Shown piece after piece: positions 53,269-62,231 of a stretch of 64,000 nt of DNA. The notes beneath the pieces were generated by a model. The model had not been told where the DNA came from and made no database searches. It saw only the letters and a program-made list of their open reading frames with translations. This DNA comes from Eubacterium sp. (GTDB taxonomy: Bacteria > Bacillota > Clostridia > Oscillospirales > Acutalibacteraceae), in contig DVEP01000044.1 in NCBI GenBank assembly GCA_015655975.1, forward strand, positions 62,001 to 126,000. Reading direction: 5' to 3'. How positions within the stretch are numbered: position 1 is the first letter of the stretch; every line of letters begins with the position of its first letter. Made by a program: the position numbers and the translations under genes.

Positions 53269-53931
53269 ATGAATTCTGTTGTTTTAACAAAAATATATGA
53301 TGAACCGCCTTTTTGTGAAAAGGAAATATTGCGCTATGCAGGTTGCAAAGAAGCAGACGAAAAGATGATTTCTTTTCTCAAAGAGTGTGTCGGCGAAGTT
53401 AAAGACAAACTGACCTATAAAGTCTGTTACCGTGAATTTCCTGTGAAAATTGACGGAACTTTGTGTAACTTTGAAGCGTTTTGTACACATTCTGAAAAAT
53501 TGGCTGTAAATCTCGGCGATTGTGAAAAAGTTGTAGTTTTTGCTGCTACCGTCGGAGTCGGAATAGACCGCTTAATAGCAAAATACAACAGGCTTTCTCC
53601 GTCAAAAGCGTTGATGTTTCAGGCAATCGGTGCGGAAAGAATAGAGGCGCTTTGCGATACCTTTTGTTCAGATATTGAAAAAGAGTACGGTACAGGATTT
53701 AAACCGCGTTTCAGCCCCGGTTACGGAGATTTGTCGATTGATATTCAAAAAAATATTTTTTCACTGCTTGACCCCGAACGAAGAATAGGGCTGACTCTAA
53801 ACGACAGTATGCTGATGTCACCGTCTAAATCGGTTACGGCTTTTGCAGGGGTTGGCGGAAATATAAAAACAGTTGTGAATAAATGCAGTGTGTGTAAAAA
53901 ATTTGATTGTGAATTCAGAGGTGCCAAATGA
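53269..53931 (+). CDS. Methionine synthase reactivation subunit (separate activation domain)
   Basis: A 220-residue protein equivalent to the SAM-binding activation domain of MetH. The tell-tale block is KPRFSPGYGDLSIDIQKNIFSLL, followed by IGLTLNDSMLMSPSKSVTAF. It ends with a cysteine cluster, CSVCKKFDC, that may bind metal. The metH gene that overlaps it by four bases lacks this domain, so the two proteins together form the full enzyme, a split known in Clostridia and Thermotoga. Confidence 0.88.
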   Translation: MNSVVLTKIYDEPPFCEKEILRYAGCKEADEKMISFLKECVGEVKDKLTYKVCYREFPVKIDGTLCNFEAFCTHSEKLAVNLGDCEKVVVFAATVGVGIDRLIAKYNRLSPSKALMFQAIGAERIEALCDTFCSDIEKEYGTGFKPRFSPGYGDLSIDIQKNIFSLLDPERRIGLTLNDSMLMSPSKSVTAFAGVGGNIKTVVNKCSVCKKFDCEFRGAK

Positions 53932-56336
53932 ATTTTAAAGAATATTTAAAAAATAATATAGTCTGTCTTGACGGCGGTATGGGAACATTGCTGCAAGAAA
54001 AGGGCTTAAACCCGGGAGAGTACCCTGAAAGATGGAACTTATCTCATCCCGAGATAATAACAGAAATTCACAAAGCGTATTTTGACGCAGGAAGCAATGT
54101 TGTTTGTACAAATACATTTGGCGCAAATACTCTTAAATTTACTGAAGTTGAACTCGATGAAATAGTAAAGTCGGCTGTCAAAAATGCTGAAAATGCAAGA
54201 AATTCCTCTGTTTCAAAATCAGAAAAGTTTATAGCGCTTGACATCGGTCCGTCGGGAAAACTTTTGAAACCTCTCGGAAATTTTGACTTTGAAGACGCAG
54301 TGAAACTTTTTGCAAAAACCGTAAAACTCGGCGTTAAATACGGTGTTGACCTTGTCATTATTGAAACTATGAATGACAGTTATGAAACAAAAGCCGCACT
54401 TCTTGCAGTTAAAGAAAACAGCAATCTTCCCGTAATTGTTTCAAATGCATATACAGAGGACGGAAAACTTATGACAGGCGCAACGCCTTCTGCTATGGCG
54501 GCACTGCTTGAGGGTATGGGCGCAGATGCGATAGGTGCAAACTGTTCTCTCGGACCGAAACAACTGCGTGGTGTTGTTGAAGAATTGCTTCAAAAATCGT
54601 CCGTTCCAGTAGTGCTCAAACCAAATGCAGGTCTTCCGAAATCGGTGGACGCAAAAACTGTTTTTGATGTTACGGCAAAGGAGTTCTCCGAAGAAGTTGC
54701 TGACCTTGTTAAAAAAGGTGTTCGTGTTGTCGGCGGTTGCTGCGGTACGACGCCCGAGTATATTAAAACGCTTTGCGAAAATATATCTGTAATTGAACCT
54801 GTTGCTGTTGAACAAAAAAACATTACAGTTGTTTCGTCCTACGCAAATGCCGTTGAGTTTGGTGAAAAACCTGTTTTAATCGGCGAGCGTATTAATCCTA
54901 CGGGTAAAAAAAGATTTAAACAGGCGCTTGTTGAAAACGATATTGACTATATTTTGTCAGAAGGCGTAAAACAACAGGAAAAAGGCGTTCATATACTTGA
55001 TGTAAATGTGGGACTTCCCGAGATTGACGAAGTACAGATGCTAAAAGACACTGTATGTGAACTTCAGGCAGTTACAGATTTGCCGCTTCAAATAGATACA
55101 TCAGACGCTGTCGCTATGGAAACGGCTTTGCGCCGATATAACGGAAAAGCAATGATAAACTCCGTAAACGGCAAGCAGGAAAGTATGGATTCGGTTTTTC
55201 CTCTTGTGAAAAAATACGGCGGACTTGTGGTAGCGCTGACACTTGATGAAAACGGCATTCCCGAAACGGCTGAAGAAAGAGTAGAGATTGCAAAAAAAAT
55301 ATTGAAAACAGCTGAAGAATACGGCATAGAGAAAAAAGATATAATTTTTGATACTCTGGCTATGACAATCAGCGCAGACAATAAAGCGGCGCTTGCAACT
55401 GTTTCTTCTCTTAAAACAATTAAAAATGAACTCGGTTGTCATACATCTTTGGGCGTTTCAAATGTTTCTTTCGGTCTGCCTAATCGAGATGCCGTAAACG
55501 GTACATTTTTTGCATTGGCTTTGGAAAACGGACTTTCTGCCGCAATTATGAATCCGTATTCTGCCGATATGATGAAAACTTACTACACATATAATGCTTT
55601 GAAAGGTTTGGACGAAAATTGTTCCGAATATATTGAAAATGCAAGTTCTTTTGTTTCAAATGTTGCTTCTTCTGTTGTTACCGAACAGAAAAGTAACGAG
55701 AATTTTTCTTCCGAACTTCAATACGCTGTAGTCAAAGGCTTGAAAGATAAAGCGTCTGAAATTACAAAAACACTTCTTTCTTCCGCTCCCGGACTTCAAA
55801 TCGTCAATGAAGAAATCATTCCTGCATTGAATATCGTAGGCGAGGGTTTTGAAAATAAAACGGTGTACTTGCCTCAACTTCTGATGAGCGCAGAGGCTGC
55901 AAAAAGCGCTTTTGAGGTTATAAAAGCACATATGTCGGGCAAGGAAAAATCTGCCGATAAAGGTACATTTGTGATAGCGACTGTTCACGGCGATATTCAC
56001 GACATCGGCAAAAATATAGTGAAACTTTTGCTTGAAAACTACGGGTTCAATGTTGTTGATTTAGGAAGAGATGTACCGCCCGAAACAATTGTTGAAAAAG
56101 TTTTGGAACTTCACTCTTATTTAGTCGGTTTGAGCGCTTTGATGACAACTACTGTACCGGCAATGGAAGAAACTATAAAACAACTTCGCGAAAAAGCGCC
56201 TTGGTGCAAAATTGTGGTAGGCGGCGCCGTACTTACGCAGGAATATGCCGATAAAATCGGCGCTGATAAATATGCAAAAGACGCTATGGGTACTGTGCGC
56301 TATGCTGAAAAAATTATGAGCGAAGTAAAAGAATGA
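53928..56336 (+). CDS. metH: Cobalamin-dependent methionine synthase, lacking the activation domain
   Basis: An 802-residue MetH. The homocysteine domain has LDGGMGTLLQEKGL, GANCSLGP and zinc cysteines in VVGGCCGTTPEYI (about 1-290). The folate domain has IGERINPTGKKRFKQAL and NSVNGK (about 310-580). The cap and B12 domain follow, with the lower-ligand histidine in HGDIHDIGKNIV and GLSALMTTT (about 590-800). The usual C-terminal activation domain is absent and encoded upstream. Needs cobalamin. Confidence 0.96.
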   Translation: MNFKEYLKNNIVCLDGGMGTLLQEKGLNPGEYPERWNLSHPEIITEIHKAYFDAGSNVVCTNTFGANTLKFTEVELDEIVKSAVKNAENARNSSVSKSEKFIALDIGPSGKLLKPLGNFDFEDAVKLFAKTVKLGVKYGVDLVIIETMNDSYETKAALLAVKENSNLPVIVSNAYTEDGKLMTGATPSAMAALLEGMGADAIGANCSLGPKQLRGVVEELLQKSSVPVVLKPNAGLPKSVDAKTVFDVTAKEFSEEVADLVKKGVRVVGGCCGTTPEYIKTLCENISVIEPVAVEQKNITVVSSYANAVEFGEKPVLIGERINPTGKKRFKQALVENDIDYILSEGVKQQEKGVHILDVNVGLPEIDEVQMLKDTVCELQAVTDLPLQIDTSDAVAMETALRRYNGKAMINSVNGKQESMDSVFPLVKKYGGLVVALTLDENGIPETAEERVEIAKKILKTAEEYGIEKKDIIFDTLAMTISADNKAALATVSSLKTIKNELGCHTSLGVSNVSFGLPNRDAVNGTFFALALENGLSAAIMNPYSADMMKTYYTYNALKGLDENCSEYIENASSFVSNVASSVVTEQKSNENFSSELQYAVVKGLKDKASEITKTLLSSAPGLQIVNEEIIPALNIVGEGFENKTVYLPQLLMSAEAAKSAFEVIKAHMSGKEKSADKGTFVIATVHGDIHDIGKNIVKLLLENYGFNVVDLGRDVPPETIVEKVLELHSYLVGLSALMTTTVPAMEETIKQLREKAPWCKIVVGGAVLTQEYADKIGADKYAKDAMGTVRYAEKIMSEVKE

Positions 56337-56387
56337 TTTTAGTGCAAAAAATACTGAAATATTAAAAAATCACTGTGCAGCAATGAT

Positions 56388-56480
56388 TTGTGCAGACAGT
56401 ACAAATAGAACGATTGGTGTAGAATAATTAAATTTTTAGCAACAAACTGATTTCGTTTTTCTGACGGAGTCAGTTTTGTT
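56388..56480 (-). repeat. Second IS3-type 3'-end relic
   Basis: This 93-base segment is a diverged copy of 2772-2855 (shared TTGTGCAGACAG, TTGGTGTAGAA and AGCAACAA blocks). On the minus strand it reads TKLTPSEKRNQFVA, an OrfB C-terminus, then the element's end. Only the 3' end is left. It lies in the 277-base gap between metH and the accessory region; the rest of that gap shows nothing but a terminator. Confidence 0.55.
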
Positions 56481-56577
56481 ATTTTTTCTTTTTTGTAAAT
56501 TCAGATTATTTTTCAGCATTTTCAATTATAGGCTTCTGCAAGTTTCTGTCGTTGTTACCCGCTTCAACATCTCGCAA

Positions 56578-56608
56578 TCAAAAAAAACCTGACGAAAAAA
56601 TCGTCAGG
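56578..56608 (-). terminator. Terminator of the agrDB-zinc ribbon transcript
   Basis: On the minus strand a perfect 8-bp stem (56601-56608 with 56588-56595) is followed by T7. Confidence 0.85.
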
Positions 56609-56613
56609 TAAAA

Positions 56614-56808
56614 CTATTTATATGTAATTTTTGTTTTGTTAAAGTCTTTCCATGATAATTTTTGACCGCAGTTACTGCAAAATTCCATATATTCTCTGTC
56701 GAGGGATTTATTACACCTTGGGCAAATTGAAAAAACCAAATTCACTTTTTTAAAAATAACAGTTTCCGTCACCTTCATTGCAATTCTATAAGAATCGCTG
56801 TTATCCAT
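56614..56808 (-). CDS. Small zinc-ribbon protein
   Basis: A 64-residue protein with one CPRCNK/FCSNCGQ pair (spacing as in zinc-ribbon domains) in its second half and a short beta-like N-terminus. It ends the agrD-agrB transcript, 13 bases after agrB. The role is unknown; it does not resemble the usual agr genes. Confidence 0.65.
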   Translation of the reverse strand: MDNSDSYRIAMKVTETVIFKKVNLVFSICPRCNKSLDREYMEFCSNCGQKLSWKDFNKTKITYK

Positions 56809-56821
56809 AGCCTTTATTCCT

Positions 56822-57406
56822 TTAATCAGATATTTTAATTTTTTTTATTTTTCCTGCAACAAGCAGTACGCTTTCAAGAATTAAACTTAAGCAACAAGGA
56901 ACAAGCACCATTTGAAATTTGAAAAAATACGAAACGATAATATTTATGCTTATCACAAGTAATATAACCCAAGAAACTTTACGGAAATATTTGAACTCTT
57001 TTTTCGATAAGGGCTTTTCAGGTGTATCAAGCGGACAAAAGACAAATATACAGACTGACGATACTGCACTGATAATGAGCAGAACAGTCTGAAAATCATA
57101 AGTTTTTGACAACCTGATTACAACAATACAAGCTAATATTGACAGAGTTGATAGTATTTCGCATCTTGTTTCGGTTGCTGCGTGATAGCCGCCGGCATAT
57201 TTTCTTATGAACTGAAATGCAATATAGAAAATAATACTTTCAATAATACAGTTTAATACAAAGCCGAATATACAGGCTATAATAAAAAACATTAGCTGTG
57301 ACAAAAGCATAAATAAACCGTAAATATATAATTCCTTGTCCTCGTCACTTATCGTTCCGTTTGAAAGCAATTTTTCAGTAAAGAAAGTTGATAATTTATT
57401 TATCAT
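56822..57406 (-). CDS. agrB: AgrB-type peptide-processing membrane protease
   Basis: A 194-residue AgrB with about six hydrophobic segments. The cysteine-protease dyad is H75 and C82 in RKYAGGYHAATETRCEILS, with the H-x6-C spacing of the family. It removes the AgrD tail and cyclises the signal peptide. It starts within the last codons of agrD (11-base overlap), so the two are translationally coupled. Confidence 0.92.
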   Translation of the reverse strand: MINKLSTFFTEKLLSNGTISDEDKELYIYGLFMLLSQLMFFIIACIFGFVLNCIIESIIFYIAFQFIRKYAGGYHAATETRCEILSTLSILACIVVIRLSKTYDFQTVLLIISAVSSVCIFVFCPLDTPEKPLSKKEFKYFRKVSWVILLVISINIIVSYFFKFQMVLVPCCLSLILESVLLVAGKIKKIKISD

Positions 57407-57545
57407 TCTCTACCTTGCTGAACTTTTTCAAAGCAACAGGTGCCTTTGGTTGGTATACAGTTCCGCTTGTCGTACTGTTTGCACTATTCTTAACCGCAAT
57501 CATAACAACACTCTTTAATACGTTTTTCAAACGAATATTTTTCAT
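57396..57545 (-). CDS. agrD: AgrD-type autoinducer precursor without cysteine
   Basis: A 49-residue precursor starting after AAAGGAG. The amphipathic N-terminus (MKNIRLKNVLKSVVMIAV) is typical. The signal region ends at SGTVY before the conserved cut pattern YQPKAP, and an AgrD-like charged tail follows. No cysteine is present; Ser27 is five residues from the cut site, so a serine lactone ring SGTVY with an N-terminal tail is expected. It overlaps agrB. Confidence 0.8.
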   Translation of the reverse strand: MKNIRLKNVLKSVVMIAVKNSANSTTSGTVYQPKAPVALKKFSKVENDK

Positions 57546-57597
57546 AGCAATTACTCCTTTCTTTTTAATCCGAAAACTACTATAAACCATAGTAGCA

Positions 57598-57626
57598 ATT
57601 ATATTCCATCATTTTTCAAAAATCAA
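57598..57626 (-). promoter_or_regulatory. agrDB promoter
   Basis: Minus strand TTGATT (57626-57621), 17-base spacer, TATAAT (57603-57598). Confidence 0.65.
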
Positions 57627-57705
57627 TATCTAAAACAAAACTATGCTATTTTTAAGGCGTTTATAATATATTTACTTTAATAATTAGTAAAACTTTGAAA
57701 ATAGT

Positions 57706-57717
57706 TTGTAATTACAA
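57706..57717. promoter_or_regulatory. 12-bp palindrome between agrDB and the XRE/agr regulators
   Basis: TTGTAATTACAA is a perfect palindrome about 20 bases upstream of the likely -10 (TATACT, 57732-57737) of the rightward genes. It is a candidate site for the XRE protein encoded next. Confidence 0.45.
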
Positions 57718-57792
57718 TCTATTTTAGTGGTTATACTATATTATAGGAGAACATTTTTACTATATGATGGTATAATTTCTGTGGGTGATGTC

Positions 57793-58122
57793 ATGAGTAA
57801 TATAAAAATTAATACAACAAAAATTGGCAGCCATATTGTTAAATTAAGAAAAGAACAACATTTGACACAGGAAAGTTTAGGTAAAAAAATACATATATCA
57901 CCAACTCATATTTCTACTGTTGAAAATGGTGGCTCATATAGTTTAAATACTCTTATTACAATTTGTGATGGGTTAGATACGAGATTAGATTATATTCTTT
58001 ATGGAAATATCAGAGATAATTCTAAAGACAATTTGATAGATTTATTGAATTTATGTACTGATAAAGATATAGCTATTTTAGAATCTGTCGCACACACATT
58101 GATAGACTTCAAAGAAAGATAG
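57793..58122 (+). CDS. XRE-family regulator in the agr locus
   Basis: A 109-residue DNA-binding protein: HTH_3 with IVKLRKEQHLTQESLGKKIHISPTHISTVENG (two halves of the HTH), then a helical C-terminal extension (LLNLCTDKDIAILESVAHTLI) likely used for dimerisation. The ATG at 57793 follows GGGTGAT. It lies between agrDB and the response regulator gene, an addition to the standard agr layout, and may gate the locus. Confidence 0.85.
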   Translation: MSNIKINTTKIGSHIVKLRKEQHLTQESLGKKIHISPTHISTVENGGSYSLNTLITICDGLDTRLDYILYGNIRDNSKDNLIDLLNLCTDKDIAILESVAHTLIDFKER

Positions 58123-58204
58123 AATTTGTGTTTATTTAAACTATATGTTATTATTTTGTCAATAGGCTTTGCCTATTGACTTTATTTTTTTGGTGGTGCT
58201 TATT

Positions 58205-58903
58205 TTGAGGGTCGCAATATGTGATGACGAACAAATATATATTAACAACATAATTCAGCATTTAGATTTCTTTTCAATTGATAATAATATAGATTTTGAA
58301 AAAAGTGTATTTACTGATTCGGCAGATATGCTTTCGAGTAATGAAAATTATGATATTGCGATTCTTGATGTCGAAATGGATAATATGAACGGTATAAAAT
58401 TAGGCGAAGAGTTAAGAAAAAGAAATCCGCATATTATTCTGATTTATGTTACTGCTTACAAAAAATACCTTGATGATGCTTTAAATCTTAATGCGGTTCG
58501 TTTTTTTGAAAAGCCACTTGATTCACAAAGATTTTATAGAGGCTTGAGCGATGCAATAAACAGGATTGATAATTCAACAATCAGTTTTTATGTAAAGGAT
58601 AATAAAACTGTGGAACGCATTTCTGCACAAGACATAATATTTGTAGAAATTGAAAAGCGCAAAACAAAAATTGTTACTTGTAATAAAGAATACCATTCCG
58701 AACATAATATGAACTTTTGGAAAGATAATCTTACAAGTACGATATTTATATCTCCGCATAAAAGTTATATTATAAACTTTAACTATGTCACATCGTATGA
58801 AAGAAAGCGTATTATTCTTGACAATAAATATGAAGTAAATATTGCCAGAAACAGACAAACAGATTTTTATCAAAAGTTCATGCATTTTATGGAGGGTAAA
58901 TAA
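58205..58903 (+). CDS. AgrA-like LytTR response regulator
   Basis: A 232-residue protein. The receiver has VAICDDEQIYI and D55 in IAILDVEMD; the C-terminal LytTR DNA-binding domain has ISAQDIIFVEIEKRKTKIVT and FISPHKSYIINFNYV. The start is TTG at 58205, six bases after GGTGGTG. The sensor kinase follows with a one-base overlap. It should activate the agr promoters when the peptide is sensed. Confidence 0.9.
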   Translation: MRVAICDDEQIYINNIIQHLDFFSIDNNIDFEKSVFTDSADMLSSNENYDIAILDVEMDNMNGIKLGEELRKRNPHIILIYVTAYKKYLDDALNLNAVRFFEKPLDSQRFYRGLSDAINRIDNSTISFYVKDNKTVERISAQDIIFVEIEKRKTKIVTCNKEYHSEHNMNFWKDNLTSTIFISPHKSYIINFNYVTSYERKRIILDNKYEVNIARNRQTDFYQKFMHFMEGK

Positions 58904-60198
58904 TGTCAAGACCTGTAGTAATGATGTTTGTTTATCTTTTTGAAATGATAATATCGTTTTGCTTTTTTACAAGAATATATGAAAAAAAGCAAAAGTCAAA
59001 TTTTCTTATTATTTTAATAGGATTATTATTGTTTTTACCAAGTTCATTTATATTCAGTATATTTAAAAATGAAATAATTAATTTAATTGTATTTTTTGCA
59101 ATAAATTTTATATTTGCCCTGTTATGTTTTGATATTTCAGTTAAAAATGCCGCAATTCAAAGCATTATTCTTGATACTCTTATGTTTTCTACTGAAATAA
59201 TTACTATTTTTCAACTTTCTGCAATTTTTGAACTTCCGACAAATAAATATAAAGATGATGTCCATATTCTTATAATTGTTGTATTAATATGTAAATTAGT
59301 ATATTTTATCATATCTCAATTATTATCATTGATAATAATAAAAATCGGACATAAAAATAATAAAATAAAGCAATTTCTGCCACTGTTTATATTTCCTGTA
59401 TTAACTATTTTATCCTGTACAATATTTTTATTTATTGCATTAGAATTTGAAGTATCAACATCATATAAAATTGCAACGACAGCTGTTTGTATTCTATATA
59501 TTATTGCAAGTATATTTATTTTTATATATTACCAAATACTTGCCAATCGCGAAGAAAAAATAAATGAGTTGGAATCCGAAAAAAGACTGTATAATTTAAA
59601 TCAAACATATCTCGATGTTTTACAACATCAAAACAACGAATTGCAGATGATGTTTCACGATACGAAAAATCACTATCTTACCATCGGTAGTTTAGATAAT
59701 ATAGATGAAGTAAAAGCGTATATAAAAAAGATTTATCCTGAATTTCAAAACAGGAATATTATAAATATATCCAACAACAAAATGCTTGATTTAATTATCA
59801 GTAAATATATAGTTGTTTGTAAAAATAATAATATTAAATTTGACTATGAAGTAAAAACTGCAAATTTAGATTATATAGATAATTCTGAATTATCTATACT
59901 TCTTAACAACATTCTTGATAATGCTGTTGACGCTGCAAAATCAAGCAAAGAAAAAAGTATTGAATTTTCATTAAGGCATATTAATAATATGGATTTGCTG
60001 AATGTTGTAAATTCCTGTGATTTTCCGCCAAAACATACCGGCAAACAATTACTTACAACAAAATTTGATAAAAGTAACCATGGATTTGGTACAAAAATAA
60101 TAAAAAAATATGCAAAAAAGAACAATGGAAAATATGAATGGTCTTATAATGATACAGAACATAAATTTCATTTAACAATTCTGTTTCTTAAAATTTAA
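58903..60198 (+). CDS. AgrC-like GHKL sensor kinase
   Basis: A 431-residue kinase. About six to seven membrane helices fill residues 1-210, the AgrC-type peptide sensor. The H-box is MMFHDTKNHYLTIG (H252) and the GHKL ATPase has LLNNILDNAVDAAK and HGFGTKIIKKYAKK. It is the receptor for the AgrD peptide by context. Strongly AT-rich. Confidence 0.9.
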   Translation: MSRPVVMMFVYLFEMIISFCFFTRIYEKKQKSNFLIILIGLLLFLPSSFIFSIFKNEIINLIVFFAINFIFALLCFDISVKNAAIQSIILDTLMFSTEIITIFQLSAIFELPTNKYKDDVHILIIVVLICKLVYFIISQLLSLIIIKIGHKNNKIKQFLPLFIFPVLTILSCTIFLFIALEFEVSTSYKIATTAVCILYIIASIFIFIYYQILANREEKINELESEKRLYNLNQTYLDVLQHQNNELQMMFHDTKNHYLTIGSLDNIDEVKAYIKKIYPEFQNRNIINISNNKMLDLIISKYIVVCKNNNIKFDYEVKTANLDYIDNSELSILLNNILDNAVDAAKSSKEKSIEFSLRHINNMDLLNVVNSCDFPPKHTGKQLLTTKFDKSNHGFGTKIIKKYAKKNNGKYEWSYNDTEHKFHLTILFLKI

Positions 60199-60207
60199 TT
60201 TTTACCT

Positions 60208-60226
60208 CAGGTACCCTGCTTTTTTT
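60208..60226 (+). terminator. Weak terminator after the agr genes
   Basis: A 4-bp GC stem (CAGG/CCTG) with a 3-base loop, then one C and T7. Confidence 0.35.
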
Positions 60227-60336
60227 GTCGTTTTTATAGCATAGTTTTGTTTTTTTGTTGAATTACCGTCTTCTTATTTATTAAAATCATTAAAAAAAAG
60301 CCAAGGCATATAGTAAAGATTATATCAATCTAAAAT

Positions 60337-60504
60337 ATGCTGTTCTATGTAAAATTCATATCAAACGATATTAGAGATTTTGTTGAACAATTTGGAATAG
60401 ACATATCAAAACAAGGAATTTCAATTGGTGTAAAAAACAAAAAAGAATTTGAGGAGTTTCAATATAATTATATAATCGACAGTTTAGTAGTTGCTGGTAT
60501 ATAA
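60337..60504 (+). CDS. Short hypothetical ORF, possibly a gene fragment
   Basis: A 55-codon frame, AT-rich, beginning MLFYVKFISNDIRDFVEQF and ending IIDSLVVAGI. No good ribosome binding site precedes it, so it may be the tail of a lost gene. It lies in the 352-base stretch 60199-60550 and overlaps nothing else. Confidence 0.35.
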   Translation: MLFYVKFISNDIRDFVEQFGIDISKQGISIGVKNKKEFEEFQYNYIIDSLVVAGI

Positions 60505-60550
60505 AAGCAAAGCATATATGGTTTGTTTTTTAGGAAAGGGGGAAGTTGAA

Positions 60551-61048
60551 ATGATAAAAAGGTATATTGATTTTGACAAATTATCATTAAAACAATGTGA
60601 AAATCTTTTTAGTTATATTTTTGATTACGCTGATTCGTTTACATTTAGATTTCCAAATGTTAAATATTCAACATCAAATACTCTTAGTATTAAGTATGAT
60701 GACACAGCTCAAATCAATAATGAATTTTTAGATTATATAGCTAAAAATAATGATTTGATAGGTCAGTGTGAAAAAAATTTAATAAAAAAGAGTATCAGTA
60801 ATATTTATTTCAATGATAAATACAACAATAAATCTGTAATTTATAATTGTAGAATTTTTGATGAATTAAAAAAAATGATAAAATTAAATCCAAATTTGTT
60901 TGAGTGGATTGAACCTGAATTGCCTGAAGATTTATCATTTCACAAAAAAGGTAAATTGTTTCTATATACCTGTTCACATGAAAGACTTAGTATAATATTT
61001 TGTAATGACAATAAACAAGCAGATATAATAAGCAAAATTGTTGATTAA
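60551..61048 (+). CDS. Hypothetical cytoplasmic protein, immunity-like
   Basis: A 165-residue soluble protein counted from the ATG at 60551, set by GGAAAGGGGGAAG (an earlier in-frame start at 60491 lacks a site). Acidic-basic mixed, rich in Asn, Lys and Ile. No membrane helix and no motif I can name. Size, AT content and location near a Rhs relic fit an orphan immunity protein of a polymorphic toxin; this is inference. Confidence 0.55.
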   Translation: MIKRYIDFDKLSLKQCENLFSYIFDYADSFTFRFPNVKYSTSNTLSIKYDDTAQINNEFLDYIAKNNDLIGQCEKNLIKKSISNIYFNDKYNNKSVIYNCRIFDELKKMIKLNPNLFEWIEPELPEDLSFHKKGKLFLYTCSHERLSIIFCNDNKQADIISKIVD

Positions 61049-61254
61049 TATATAAAAGAATACTATATAAGAAATTAAATTTGTTGATTTAAATAATTAT
61101 AATGTATATATTGCAATAGTTTATTTAATATATCGTAATTGTGCCATAATGGTGTCAAATACCATAGTAAAATACTTTAACGGCAAAGTTAGCAGATTAG
61201 TAAGTTATATAAAAAATAGTTACAAACTATGAATTGGAATATGGGGATAGTAAG

Positions 61255-62136
61255 ATGAAAAAAATTTTTTTAATTATATTAGTAGTAATACTTTTAGTAA
61301 TCGGTGTTCTATTTCTATATACAAACTATAAAAATGAGGTTAATAATATTGATAATGGGTGTTTAATCCTTGATTTTGAGGATGATGAAGATATTATAAC
61401 TTCACATATTTATAACTTTTCTAATAATACATATGAGAAAATCACAAAAGGAGATTATGAAGGAATATTAGAATATTACCCTTTGACTGATGGCTATTGT
61501 TTTATTGAAAGGGAAGATATATATGGTGATGAGCAAAGAAATATCATTTTAAAAACAGAAGACAACGACTTTTGTATTCCAATAAATTTAACGACAGGAA
61601 ACATAAGCGTAAAAAACAACAGAGTTTTTTATTTGTCTGATTTTTATACAATATCTGATGAGTATGAGTTGTGTTTTATAGATATCGACACAGATAAACA
61701 TAATACGCTAAATAAACGCATTTCAAGTTATTGCTTGTTTAATGAAAGTGTTTACTATATTAGCGAAAATTGTTTATTTTCTAATAATTTGGATTTGAAT
61801 TGTGAGAAAAAAATAATCGATAATTGTAAATTTATTTGTAATGCTGATAATTATTTAATTTTTCAAACGAACGACGGCATATATAAATTTGATCCAATTA
61901 AAAATGAAACCATATCTTTTTGCGATATTCAAAATTATAATGTAATTACTGCGATAAACGATGATACTATTATAATTTCTAAACAAAATAAAAATTATGA
62001 TGAAGCGGACTATCCATTGTTTAATACCAAAGAGCATTTTTATATTTTGTATAGCGGCGGTAAGAAAAAAGAATTATCAGAGTTGCGTGGGAAATCAATT
62101 TCATTCATCCGTTATGTTTCGGTGCAGTATAAATAA
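61255..62136 (+). CDS. Membrane-anchored beta-propeller-like protein of unknown function
   Basis: A 293-residue protein: an N-terminal helix (about 3-21) then an outside region of repeated short beta-blade patterns (for example FCIPINLTTGNISVKNNRVFYL, split as FCIPINLTTG and VKNNRVFYL; YELCFIDIDTD; DGIYKFDPIKNETI), like DUF5050-type propellers. The start at 61255 is eight bases after GGGGAT. The 206-base gap before it shows no other gene. No function is assigned. Confidence 0.6.
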   Translation: MKKIFLIILVVILLVIGVLFLYTNYKNEVNNIDNGCLILDFEDDEDIITSHIYNFSNNTYEKITKGDYEGILEYYPLTDGYCFIEREDIYGDEQRNIILKTEDNDFCIPINLTTGNISVKNNRVFYLSDFYTISDEYELCFIDIDTDKHNTLNKRISSYCLFNESVYYISENCLFSNNLDLNCEKKIIDNCKFICNADNYLIFQTNDGIYKFDPIKNETISFCDIQNYNVITAINDDTIIISKQNKNYDEADYPLFNTKEHFYILYSGGKKKELSELRGKSISFIRYVSVQYK

Positions 62137-62231
62137 TCTTTTGTCTTTGTTAACTGAATTTTTTCACTTTTAACCATTGAACCAATCAGTTATTTAATAT
62201 TTAGAGTTTCAAGAAGAAAGGTGATATTACT

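Noticed and set aside
58169..58204. Longer start for the LytTR regulator
   Set aside because: The extra residues are hydrophobic and precede the normal receiver start VAICDDE; the TTG at 58205 has the better site.
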